DNA of 64,000 nt from Aureliella sp046290675 (GTDB lineage: Bacteria; Planctomycetota; Planctomycetia; Pirellulales; Pirellulaceae). Shown here one piece after another: positions 52,878 through 60,737 of this stretch. The notes beneath the pieces were generated by a model that searched no databases, was not told the origin of the DNA, and saw only the letters and a list, made by a program, of their open reading frames with translations. The translations under genes and the position numbers were made by a program. Where the stretch lies: assembly GCA_046290675.1 (NCBI GenBank), contig JBKAHA010000012.1, positions 122,535-186,534 of the forward strand, given 5' to 3'. Position 1 is the first letter of the stretch; each line of letters opens with the position of its first letter.

Positions 52878-53477
52878 TCAACGGTTGAAGAGCCGTTTCA
52901 TTCCCATTTGCATCACGTCGCTAAAATCGAAGTCGCCGTCACCGTCTTGGTCGAGCAGACCCGCGAGCAAGCCACCTTTGGATTGGTTTTCAATGTTCTC
53001 ACGCTCACCTCGAAGCATGCCAGAGAGACCACCAAGATCCATGTTATCGGATTGCTTCCTTTTTCCGATCGCGCCCATCACCAGCGGCGCGAGCATGCCG
53101 AGCAAGGATCCAACCTGACCGCCACTCAATCCGCTGGCTTTGCCAATGCCGCTTTCGACTCGTCCTTTTCGACCGCCAAGGATGCTGCCGAGAAGATCGC
53201 CACTGCCACCGAGAGCCTGGATACCAGACTGCGGTGAATCAGATTGGAGCAAACTTCCAAGTTGGTCAAAAACGCTACCATCGAGACCATTCAACTGTTG
53301 GTCAATTTCGGCGATGCCGTCGTCGCCTTCGGCCTTCTTGGCCACGGCACCCAGTAGGGTTGGCAATGCCATCCCAATGGCGTTTTCAGTTTGCTCTTTA
53401 GAAGCACCAAGTTGATTTGCAATCTGTTCAACTTGCCCTTCGCCAATGTGTTCGCTTACGAGATCTAGAAGTGACAT
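52878..53477 (-). CDS. DUF937 domain-containing protein with EF-hand-like tail
   Basis: The 199-residue protein begins with the DUF937 core (SLLDLVSEHIGEGQVEQIANQL, AIGMALPTLLGAVAKKA), rich in Gly, Leu and Gln. A Gly-rich linker follows (SGIQALGGSGDLLGSILGG). At the end is a loop-like motif DQDGDGDFDFSD with acidic residues at positions 1, 3, 5 and a partial EF-hand pattern, so calcium or metal binding is possible. Function of DUF937 is unknown. No signal peptide or membrane helix is visible; a ribosome site (GAGAG) precedes the ATG at 53477. Confidence 0.8.
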   Translation of the reverse strand: MSLLDLVSEHIGEGQVEQIANQLGASKEQTENAIGMALPTLLGAVAKKAEGDDGIAEIDQQLNGLDGSVFDQLGSLLQSDSPQSGIQALGGSGDLLGSILGGRKGRVESGIGKASGLSGGQVGSLLGMLAPLVMGAIGKRKQSDNMDLGGLSGMLRGERENIENQSKGGLLAGLLDQDGDGDFDFSDVMQMGMKRLFNR

Positions 53478-53818
53478 GGGAATTCTCTCCGTAGTGAAAG
53501 GTTGATGGTAACTATAGGATTACAGCCACATTGTGGGGACGAATGTGCTGAGTCGCGTTGGAGAAGCGATTTGGTTGGGGCCGGTTATCGCAGGCAAAGT
53601 GTGGGGTGCAATCAAATCTGGAACATGGTTTGCGGAACCGGATGCAACGTCGGACGAAGTTCTCTGCGTCCCATGGATCAAGTTGGATGATAAGACTGAA
53701 GACGTCTGAAAAGCTGCCAGAAAGGGCAAGCTCAATATAGGACCTGACAATATAGGACCTGACAGTGACTTATCGCGAGATTAGTGCGTACAGTCCGCAG
53801 TCGCCAAAACAGGAGCGT
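53478..53818. other. Intergenic region with a short tandem repeat
   Basis: About 340 bp between two minus-strand genes. The only feature seen is the duplicated 15-mer at 53733-53762. No gene or RNA was recognised. Confidence 0.4.
53733..53762. repeat. Tandem 15-bp repeat (two copies)
   Basis: Two exact head-to-tail copies of CAATATAGGACCTGA. They lie just beyond the 3' end of the membrane-protein gene (minus). No further copy was seen in the window. It may be a recent slippage event. Confidence 0.7.
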
Positions 53819-54577
53819 CTAAGCGGGATCGCTTGAATCCGAACTGGTTGGGTCATTCGAACTGGAATCTGAAACTGAATCGGAATCTGAATGGGGGGCG
53901 TCTGCCCAAATCATCGATGAGTCTTCGATTGCAGAGTTGACGCGCTGAGGAAGCATTTTCGTGCGGATCCAGTCGGCAATTAGGAAGACTCCTGCAACGG
54001 CTCCACCTGCGACATAACCAGATAGGATCCCAAGTACGGAAGAACAAAGAACGAAGGACCCCGCTGGTAGCATCGCTTGAAACTGACGAAATATCTGACT
54101 GTTGTTGACCTGAGTGAAGCTCTGACGGTGTACCAGGACGAGTGTGAGACCGAGAAATATCCAGAGCATTGGTCCGACAGCGAGTGACGCGAGACGCGGG
54201 CGTTCACCGCCCCACATGAGCATCTGTGCGAGTCCCGTCAACATGCAATATAGCGATACGACACATAAGACAGTGGGCATCGAATCGAATAGAAGTGGTT
54301 CGATCAATTTCATGCCGCCGAAGAGCAGCGCGAATCCGATCATGATGGCCATAAGCGTATAAAGATCAAATACGCGCGGGGCACCGTAGCTTTTGGATCC
54401 AAGCCAGTCTTCAATCCAATCCATTTGGAATAGTCGCTTGGATAGTTGCCCGGACGCAATCGGCTCAATCCTCTTACGCTTTTCAAGTGTCGGAGGGAGC
54501 GAGTCCTCGTGATTATGGTCGGGCGGCAGAGGCGTCACTTCGTTCATGTGCATTCCGGGGCTGATCTCTTGGCTCAA
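53819..54577 (-). CDS. Multi-pass membrane protein with acidic Ser/Asp tail
   Basis: The 252-residue protein has a soluble N-terminal segment of about 70 residues and then four hydrophobic helices (for example LYTLMAIMIGFALLFGGM and ASLAVGPMLWIFLGLTLVLV, then SFVLCSSVLGILSGYVAGGAVAGVFLI). The end is a cytoplasmic or exported low-complexity run rich in Ser and Asp (HSDSDSVSDSSSNDPTSSD). No family is recognised. The tail codons are almost all Ser/Asp, so replication slippage may alter its length. It is alone on the minus strand here. Confidence 0.65.
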   Translation of the reverse strand: MSQEISPGMHMNEVTPLPPDHNHEDSLPPTLEKRKRIEPIASGQLSKRLFQMDWIEDWLGSKSYGAPRVFDLYTLMAIMIGFALLFGGMKLIEPLLFDSMPTVLCVVSLYCMLTGLAQMLMWGGERPRLASLAVGPMLWIFLGLTLVLVHRQSFTQVNNSQIFRQFQAMLPAGSFVLCSSVLGILSGYVAGGAVAGVFLIADWIRTKMLPQRVNSAIEDSSMIWADAPHSDSDSVSDSSSNDPTSSDSSDPA

Positions 54578-55012
54578 TCCGATTTGACGTGATCCATATT
54601 TGGGATCCGTCCAGTGTATCGGCGTCGCATTACGGCATCCTGTGGTCGAGCATTACGGGCAGCTGAAGCTGAGAATATTGGCAGCGTTACGCAAACAGAG
54701 GCAAACAGAGGCAAACAGGGGTGTTCTAGACGCAAAATCGGTAGGCGGCATGGATAGTTTTGGCAAATTAGGACGAGAACAGGAAGCTGCGTCGCCAGAA
54801 TCCTATGACGCAGAACATAATATCGAGCCGTCCTATCACGTTGGAACCCAGCTGAAAAACCTACCGGCTTGGGGATGCACCAGCGGTAGGAAATCGTGCA
54901 ACGGATTCTTAGAAACCCGGTACAGTTATCTGGTTAGCAACTTAGAATAGGGCGGATTGCCGACGGTAGTGATCGGCATCGAATTCACAAAGCAACTTCT
55001 CCAAACAATCCC
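54578..55012. other. Intergenic region, with tandem decamers
   Basis: About 435 bp between the membrane protein and the S1-domain protein genes. It contains three tandem decamers at 54691-54720. No gene or RNA recognised. It should hold the promoter of the S1 gene, which starts at 55013. Confidence 0.45.
54691..54720. repeat. Three tandem decamers
   Basis: Three head-to-tail units GCAAACAGAG, GCAAACAGAG, GCAAACAGGG, exact except for one base in the last. The 10-bp period equals about one turn of DNA. They lie about 290 bp upstream of the S1-domain protein gene. Confidence 0.75.
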
Positions 55013-56587
55013 ATGTCTGACGAATCTCTGAAGCCAGAAGAAGCACAATCCGCTTCCACCCCCGCCGAACAGCCGACTGAAGCGACCGCAGCTGAGCCAA
55101 CCACACCAGCTGACGCAGCGGCCAGCAATGACAATGGGCCGCTCAATCTGAGTCGCATTCGAGAGTTGCGTCAGAGCCAACAGAAACCAGTCGTGCGGCC
55201 GAAAGTGGACGCCGCGACATCGGCGGACTTTGTGGAGCCAAGTGAACCCGGTTCCAAACCGGGGGGCAAAAAGGGCAAACGCCCTCGCAAGCCAGGAAGG
55301 GGGCAGGAGGTAGGCGTCATTCAGACACCGGCGGCTGTTGCTCCGAAGGTGGAGGTTCCGTCGGTAAGGCAGCCTCTGGCGCAGGACTTGGAAGACGAAC
55401 TGAGCGCCGTTCTAGGTGGTTCAGACCTAGACAACATGCTGATTGGCGACGAAATGTTGCAAGTCGGTCATCAGCTCTCGGAAGGCCAGAGGATCGCGGG
55501 GCGAGTTTTGAAGACCCAAGGAGAATTCGTATTTGTTTCTCTGGGCGGCCCCAACGAAGGCACGATTCCCTCTACCCAATTTGAGGAGGAGCCTGAGATT
55601 GGCTCACAAGTCGAGGTCATTGTTCGTGGCTATTCAAACGAAGAAGGCTTATACGAACTCACCCTGCCCGGCAACGCCGTCGATGTCTCTGACTGGGACG
55701 ATATCAGCGAAGGAGAAGTCATTGAAGCCGTCGTGTCTGGTTCGAATACCGGTGGTCTTGAGTGCAAAGTGGGCTCGATACGTGGGTTCATTCCTGCTTC
55801 GCAAGTAGCGGAATATCGGGTCGAAAATCTGGGTGAGATGGTTGGTGAAAAGGTTTTGTGCTTGGTTACGGAAGCCAACGAGCGACGCGGCAATTTGGTC
55901 CTTTCGCGGCGTGCTGTGCTCGAACGCGAAAAACAGGCGAAGCGAGAAGAACGCCTCGCCAATATTTCCGTGGGTGACTCCGTTGAAGGCACAGTGACCA
56001 AGATTCTGGATTTCGGTGCCTTCGTCGATATCGGTGGACTCGATGGATTGCTGCATATTAGCCAGCTTTCTTGGGAGCGAGTGAATCACCCCAGTGAGAT
56101 CCTTGAGCAGGGACAGAAAGTCCAGGTTCGAATTGACAAGATCGACGAGCAGTCGGGCAAGATCGGATTGTCCTATCGGTCTCTTCAAGAGCATCCTTGG
56201 GCGGATGTTGACGATCGTTTTCCGGTTGGTTCGAAGGTCAAAGGCACGGTCTCGCGAATCGCAGAGTTTGGCGCGTTTGTGAAGGTTGCCACCGGAGTGG
56301 AAGGACTCGTGCACATCAGTGAGCTAGCTCATCACCGCGTGAGCAACGTCAGTAACGTTGTTCAGGAAGGCCAGGAGATTGAAGTTAAAGTGCTTTCGAT
56401 TGACGAATCGAGTCAGCGCATGAGCTTGTCGATCAAGGCAGCCCTTGCAGCGCCAGCAGTTGAAGCCAAGGAGACTGAAGAAGAGGATGTTCCTCCGCCA
56501 AAGCCTGTCCTTCCAAAACACCAAGGCCCGTTAAAAGGCGGCAAAAGCCAAAGCAGCGGCGGTGAGCAATTCGGCCTCAAGTGGTAG
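55013..56587 (+). CDS. S1 RNA-binding domain protein (ribosomal protein S1-like)
   Basis: The 524-residue protein has a disordered Ala/Pro/Thr-rich N-terminus, a basic patch (GGKKGKRPRKPGR), and four S1 domains from about 160 to 480, for example RVLKTQGEFVFVSLGGPNEG and VTKILDFGAFVDIGGLDGLL, then VSRIAEFGAFVKVATGVEGL. The C-terminal tail is acidic and then Pro/Gly/Lys-rich. It could be a ribosomal protein S1 homologue or an S1-type RNA-binding regulator; canonical S1 usually has six repeats, so the first is less certain. It likely acts on RNA in the cytoplasm. Confidence 0.88.
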   Translation: MSDESLKPEEAQSASTPAEQPTEATAAEPTTPADAAASNDNGPLNLSRIRELRQSQQKPVVRPKVDAATSADFVEPSEPGSKPGGKKGKRPRKPGRGQEVGVIQTPAAVAPKVEVPSVRQPLAQDLEDELSAVLGGSDLDNMLIGDEMLQVGHQLSEGQRIAGRVLKTQGEFVFVSLGGPNEGTIPSTQFEEEPEIGSQVEVIVRGYSNEEGLYELTLPGNAVDVSDWDDISEGEVIEAVVSGSNTGGLECKVGSIRGFIPASQVAEYRVENLGEMVGEKVLCLVTEANERRGNLVLSRRAVLEREKQAKREERLANISVGDSVEGTVTKILDFGAFVDIGGLDGLLHISQLSWERVNHPSEILEQGQKVQVRIDKIDEQSGKIGLSYRSLQEHPWADVDDRFPVGSKVKGTVSRIAEFGAFVKVATGVEGLVHISELAHHRVSNVSNVVQEGQEIEVKVLSIDESSQRMSLSIKAALAAPAVEAKETEEEDVPPPKPVLPKHQGPLKGGKSQSSGGEQFGLKW

Positions 56588-56645
56588 AAGGCTCTTTGGA
56601 CTGCCTTAGGCCTTCGTGAGGTGCCGCCATGCGGACGCGGCTTGA

Positions 56646-56864
56646 TTACGATTCGATTGGTGCATCCCCGAATTCGTTTCGGCCGGTGGTTCCACGTTGG
56701 AACCCTAGTTCTATGAACGCGTAGAAAATGCCAAAGATCGGGACCAGGTTGACGAAGCACCACAGGCCCGTCCGGTCCATATCGTGCCAGCGTTTCACCT
56801 GGGCCATTAGGGCGACCCAAGAGACCATAAGGAACAAGATTGCAGCGACTGAGAATGGGATCAC
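56646..56864 (-). CDS. DUF805 C-terminal part (split gene, second frame)
   Basis: The 72-residue frame opens at GTG 56864, which overlaps the stop of the upstream frame (GTGA). It contains the membrane helix PFSVAAILFLMVSWVALMAQ followed by VKRWHDMDRTGLWCFVNL and VPIFGIFYAFIELGFQRGTTGRN, matching the RRLHD...GWW...P region and the last helix of DUF805 proteins. The N-terminal half of the domain is in the upstream frame. It is either a coupled separate subunit or a gene broken by a one-base frameshift. Confidence 0.65.
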   Translation of the reverse strand: MIPFSVAAILFLMVSWVALMAQVKRWHDMDRTGLWCFVNLVPIFGIFYAFIELGFQRGTTGRNEFGDAPIES

Positions 56865-57193
56865 TTGTTTTCAACCAGTTCGCTGATCGCGGCCAGCATC
56901 CCGAAGTAGCCCATCTGGTAGGTCCACCATTGCCATCGCGGAATTCTGCCGTGAATCCACAACATGGATAGGAGCTTGGTTGACTCCTCTTCAGTCGTAT
57001 GCCAAGGCGGTGACGGTTGGAACGGATTGCTCTTGGGCGGAGCTGGAGGATTGGTTACCGTCAGAGCTGAAGGCAGATGGACTTGCCTCTCAAAGTGGTA
57101 TCCACACTGGACGCAAAGGATAGCGTCGTTTCCGATCGACGCATCACAGCTGGGGCAATATCGGGGACCTGGTTGCGTCAGTTCCACTGGCAT
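56861..57193 (-). CDS. Zinc-ribbon / DUF805 N-terminal part (split gene, first frame)
   Basis: The 110-residue frame carries an N-terminal zinc ribbon (CPSCDASIGNDAILCVQCGYHF), a Pro-rich linker and then the DUF805 start HGRIPRWQWWTYQMGYFGML with part of the first helix. It stops at TGA 56861, exactly where the C-terminal DUF805 half starts in the -1 frame. The combined protein would be about 180 residues, normal for a zinc-ribbon DUF805 protein. No slippery heptamer was found at the junction. Confidence 0.65.
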   Translation of the reverse strand: MPVELTQPGPRYCPSCDASIGNDAILCVQCGYHFERQVHLPSALTVTNPPAPPKSNPFQPSPPWHTTEEESTKLLSMLWIHGRIPRWQWWTYQMGYFGMLAAISELVENK

Positions 57194-57269
57194 GGCTCGC
57201 CCCGCAGGTCGGATTGGCTAATTGGAGCACCCTTTCCTGCAGGTGCGATTCAAAGGTCGCCCAAGCTGG

Positions 57270-58139
57270 TCAGCTCATCAGATTGACTTGAGCCAGGATC
57301 TGGTCCGTGGCCGTCGATTTATTGAGAACATAGAAGTGAAGGCCGGGAACTCCTTTTTCCAATAAATTTTCAGTCTGCTTGGTAGCGTGTTCCACACCAA
57401 CCTGAAACTGCCAGTCCGGATCTTCCTTCTCGCTCAATTTGCTTAGAAAGTCGTCAGGGATGCGAGCTTTGCAAAGCGACGCGATTCGCTGGACTTGTTT
57501 TAGATTGAGAACTGGAAGCAATCCGGGGACAATCGGAACGGTAATCCCGGCTTTCTCGCAATCATCTCGAAAGCGAAAGAAGTCCTCGTTGTCATAGAAT
57601 AACTGAGTCACGATTGCATCGGCGCCAGCATCTACTTTCCGAACGAGGTTCTCGAGATCTGTCTTCGCGTCTGGCGCCTCTTGGTGAACTTCGGGATAGC
57701 CGGCCACGAGGATCCCAAGATCGGGAAATTCTTCCTTGATTAACTCCACCAACTCGTTCGCGTATCTCAACCCGCCTTCGACGGCCGTGAACTCTGTCTC
57801 CCCTTTTGGCGGATCGCCACGGAGTGCGACGATGTAGTCGACTCCCTGGTCGATTGCATTCGAAAGGTAATCTCGCAGCTGGCCTTTTGTCGAGCCGACG
57901 CACGTTAAATGGGAGGCAACCGGTTTTGCAAACTGGTTCTTTACACCCGAAGTGATGGCCAGAGTGCGGTCGCGAGTGGAGCCGCCAGCCCCGTAGGTAC
58001 AAGTGAAGAAGTCTGGATTGTGTGCATTCAGCTTCTCCACCGTCTGCATCAAATCGCTTACGCCGGCGTCGCTCTTCGGAGGAAATAGCTCAAAGGAAAG
58101 GACGCAGGACTTCGAATGAAATGTCTCTCTCAGACTCAT
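57270..58139 (-). CDS. metF: Methylenetetrahydrofolate reductase MetF
   Basis: The 289-residue flavoprotein starts LRETFHSKSCVLSFELFPPK with the family Glu in SFELFPP. It has TCTYGAGGSTRDRTL, ASHLTCVGSTKGQL, DYIVALRGDPPKGE, GADAIVTQLFYDNEDFFRF and PIVPGLLPVLNLKQVQRIA, all standard MetF blocks. It reduces 5,10-methylenetetrahydrofolate to the 5-methyl form for methionine synthesis. It is a single minus-strand gene following the DUF805 pair by about 75 bp. Confidence 0.95.
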   Translation of the reverse strand: MSLRETFHSKSCVLSFELFPPKSDAGVSDLMQTVEKLNAHNPDFFTCTYGAGGSTRDRTLAITSGVKNQFAKPVASHLTCVGSTKGQLRDYLSNAIDQGVDYIVALRGDPPKGETEFTAVEGGLRYANELVELIKEEFPDLGILVAGYPEVHQEAPDAKTDLENLVRKVDAGADAIVTQLFYDNEDFFRFRDDCEKAGITVPIVPGLLPVLNLKQVQRIASLCKARIPDDFLSKLSEKEDPDWQFQVGVEHATKQTENLLEKGVPGLHFYVLNKSTATDQILAQVNLMS

Positions 58140-58214
58140 GTCTTTACGCAGTGTGGTTGGTTGTTTGGAAACTAGAGAGCAGCGTTGCGAATGATCAACG
58201 AACGCAGTAGCAAG

Positions 58215-58751
58215 CTATGCGGTGGATGCGGAGTAAAGTAGTTGCCACTCCCACCATGTGATTTTTCGGAGGCTTTGGGCAGACTCTGGGTTGCCATTCA
58301 TTGCCTGGCTGGATAAGTCAACCAAAACGTCTGCCAGCTGATTCGCTTGACCTAATGACTGCAGTGGAAGTGTCGAATCGAGCTCAGATTGATTCCGTAC
58401 AATGTGATTAGCCAGCTCGGTGTGGACCGAATGTTTGCCGACACGGCGGAACCAGTATTTCGAATTGCCAAAATCGCCTTCGCGACGATGCATGATGCCA
58501 TGCCAAAATGAGCCCTCGGCAGATCCGTCTGTTTGACTGATATCGTGCGAGCGGTGCAAATCCCCGACTAGCAGCCAGAGCGCACTTTCGGCTAGGCTCC
58601 CATCCAATTTCAAAGCCGAAACCAGCGCAGGAAGTTGTTCGGCGGCGTCAAGCACCGATTCTTCGCCTAACGTAGGAAGCGGGAGCGGAGTAACGAACGC
58701 CACAAGTTCACTTGGCAGTGCTTTTATTGAGATAGCGTCAAACCGGGGCAT
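58215..58751 (-). CDS. Conserved protein of unknown function
   Basis: The 178-residue protein starts at ATG 58751, preceded by AGGAAAAG, 4 bp after the msrB stop. It is mostly helical with the region WHGIMHRREGDFGNSKYWFRR, which is a strong conserved-looking block seen in planctomycete proteins of this kind; the His residues suggest metal or substrate contact. No signal peptide or membrane helix is seen. I do not recognise an enzyme family. Co-transcription with msrB is likely. Confidence 0.72.
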   Translation of the reverse strand: MPRFDAISIKALPSELVAFVTPLPLPTLGEESVLDAAEQLPALVSALKLDGSLAESALWLLVGDLHRSHDISQTDGSAEGSFWHGIMHRREGDFGNSKYWFRRVGKHSVHTELANHIVRNQSELDSTLPLQSLGQANQLADVLVDLSSQAMNGNPESAQSLRKITWWEWQLLYSASTA

Positions 58752-58755
58752 CTGG

Positions 58756-59448
58756 CTATTTCTTTTCCTGCTCTTTCTTTTCCACCAAGACAATTTTGGG
58801 CGGGATCGGCTTGCCCTCGGGAATAAAGGTCATCGAAATTGAATTCACACAGTGGCGAGTGTTCTTGGATGTGAATCCCTCCCCGAGGAACACGTGGCCT
58901 AAGTGGCCACCACAATTCTTGCAGGTGATCTCCGTTCGAAAGCCGTCTGCGTCGACGGTTCTCTTAACTGCACCTTTGATTTCATCGTCGAAGCTGGGCC
59001 AGCCGCAGCCGCTGGCGAATTTCTGATCGCTCGTATACAGGGCCGCATTGCAGCGGCGGCAAAGGTAATATCCCTTGGCTTTGTTCTTTTCGTATTTTCC
59101 AGTGCCAGGGCGTTCGGTGCCTTTGTTCATGATGACGTAAGTTTCCTCGCGGTTCAGCGAGTTATATTCCGTCTTTTCGACTACTTCTTGCAACTTCTTC
59201 TCCCTCGATTTGGTCGATCCTGCAGACTTTTGCTCGGCTGGGACTTGCTTGTTTGCATCCTCTTCCTTTTGAGACTCCGATTCTTCCTGAGACTTAACGC
59301 TCGAGGATGCGGATTGCCCTTCGGAGGGCTTTTCTTTTTCCTGCTGCGTGGAGCCGTCGTTCGCCGACGCGATATCCCCAGGCTGATTGCGGTAGATGAT
59401 CGAGGCCATGATCAAAATCGCGACCAATACGGCTACAAATCGGTACAT
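58756..59448 (-). CDS. msrB: Peptide-methionine (R)-S-oxide reductase MsrB, membrane-anchored
   Basis: The 230-residue protein has an N-terminal helix (FVAVLVAILIMASIIY) followed by an about 75-residue Glu/Lys/Gln/Ser-rich linker, and then the MsrB domain. The zinc site is CRRC...CKNC, with CGWPSF, and the catalytic Cys near 199 is in NTRHCVNSISM. MsrB reduces the R epimer of methionine sulfoxide with thioredoxin. The anchor and linker suggest it repairs proteins on the outer face of the inner membrane. The linker is low-complexity. The conserved downstream gene starts 4 bp past the stop. Confidence 0.92.
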   Translation of the reverse strand: MYRFVAVLVAILIMASIIYRNQPGDIASANDGSTQQEKEKPSEGQSASSSVKSQEESESQKEEDANKQVPAEQKSAGSTKSREKKLQEVVEKTEYNSLNREETYVIMNKGTERPGTGKYEKNKAKGYYLCRRCNAALYTSDQKFASGCGWPSFDDEIKGAVKRTVDADGFRTEITCKNCGGHLGHVFLGEGFTSKNTRHCVNSISMTFIPEGKPIPPKIVLVEKKEQEKK

Positions 59449-59999
59449 TGAATCATTCCTTGCGCAATGGTTTCGAACGGGAATCCTAGTTTAGACGCAT
59501 GCGAAGTATTTGGCGACGTCGGCACGAAAAATGGATTTTGACCGAAGAAGATCTAAAATGGCCCGAACCGAGTAGCATCCTAGACTTGGGGGAACATCGC
59601 GGACTTTTTCCCCTGACAAGGGGACTCGGGGCCACATCAACCAAGGCGGGGGACGGGACTTTTTGGGCTGCGACGGCAAATTGCGGTGTTGCGTGTCCGG
59701 CTTCGTGAGTCTTGAGAGCCTCGCCAATTATCATTAGGTCAGAATTGAATTGCGGTTGAGGCGTCTGAGTTTCATCACAGTGTAAATCAGAATTTTAGGT
59801 TGCGAACTTCATTCGAGACCATTCGAACTCCCCATTTTCGCGCGGGCAAACTCGCAGCGGGTCGTCCAGCAATGATGGAGATTCGGCCACTCCGCGCCGA
59901 AGGGGGAAAAGCCTCAGTTCAAATTTTGGTTAGCCCGGTGTTTCACTCTGAAGATTCTTTTCCGTAGAGACTCGCACCCGTATCCCTCACTGGAATGGT
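59449..59999. other. Intergenic region, no convincing gene
   Basis: About 550 bp between msrB (minus) and the ABC transporter (plus). Two short overlapping frames near 59486-59734 have no ribosome site or domain. A Gly/Cys-poor, GC-rich stretch near 59600-59680 has CCCCTGACAAGGGG, a small hairpin. Nothing else recognised. Confidence 0.45.
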
Positions 60000-60737
60000 A
60001 TGGAACAAGCACTAGATTCCGCCGACGACGGGCTCCTTGTCCATTCAACGGGGCTACGAAAGATATACACCCAAGGGAGTAAGGAAGTTGTAGCTCTGGA
60101 CGATTTACAACTGGATCTGAAAAAAGGGGAGCGAGCAAGTCTGGTAGGTCGTTCCGGTTCCGGGAAAACGACGCTTCTGAACATCCTGGCTGGTTTGGAT
60201 CGCCCGACCGCCGGTACGTTGAATGTCGGTGAATTCGATCTATCTACCCCCACATCATTGGAATTGGATCGATATCGGCAGACAACCGTGGGGGTCGTAT
60301 TCCAGCAATTCCGATTGATTCGGCACAAGACTGCCTTGCAGAATGTGACGCTGCCAATGACGTTGAACGGTCTATCTTCAAGAACGCGTCGAAAACGAGC
60401 AGAAGAGTGTTTGAAGTTGGTAGGGCTTGGAGAACGTCTACATCATCGCCCCGCTGAGTTGTCGGGCGGGGAACAACAGCGCGTTGCTGTCGCGCGGGCA
60501 ATCTGTACACGACCAAAGCTTCTTCTGGCCGACGAGCCGACCGGAAATTTGGATTCGACCAACGCGTCGGCCATTATGAGACTGCTGGTCCAGGCGCAAC
60601 AAGACGTTGGAGCCACATTGCTCTTCATTACTCACGATCAACAACTTGCCGATCAGTTTGGAGAACGGGTCTTACGGATAGAGGATGGCCGGCTGCTTCG
60701 TATGCCATCGCTGAGTCGACAAGAGGTGATTCAGTGA
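60000..60737 (+). CDS. ABC transporter ATP-binding protein (LolD/MacB type)
   Basis: The 245-residue protein has Walker A GRSGSGKTTLL, signature ELSGGEQQRVAVARA, Walker B LLLADEPTGNLDS and the His-loop ITHD, plus the DLDRPTAG... glide near the Q-loop typical of LolD/MacB/FtsE ATPases. The following gene, whose GTG overlaps the stop by 4 bp (GTGA), encodes the permease. The pair resembles MacB or LolCDE-like exporters of lipoproteins, peptides or envelope signals; the substrate cannot be read. Confidence 0.92.
   Translation: MEQALDSADDGLLVHSTGLRKIYTQGSKEVVALDDLQLDLKKGERASLVGRSGSGKTTLLNILAGLDRPTAGTLNVGEFDLSTPTSLELDRYRQTTVGVVFQQFRLIRHKTALQNVTLPMTLNGLSSRTRRKRAEECLKLVGLGERLHHRPAELSGGEQQRVAVARAICTRPKLLLADEPTGNLDSTNASAIMRLLVQAQQDVGATLLFITHDQQLADQFGERVLRIEDGRLLRMPSLSRQEVIQ

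Noticed and set aside
55649..56314. 221-codon minus-strand frame opposite the S1-domain gene
   Set aside because: It lies wholly within the confident S1-domain frame and has no domain of its own.
59499..59708. 69-codon plus-strand frame opposite a similar minus-strand frame
   Set aside because: No ribosome site, no domain, and frames on both strands overlap over the same GC-rich stretch, so neither is convincing.
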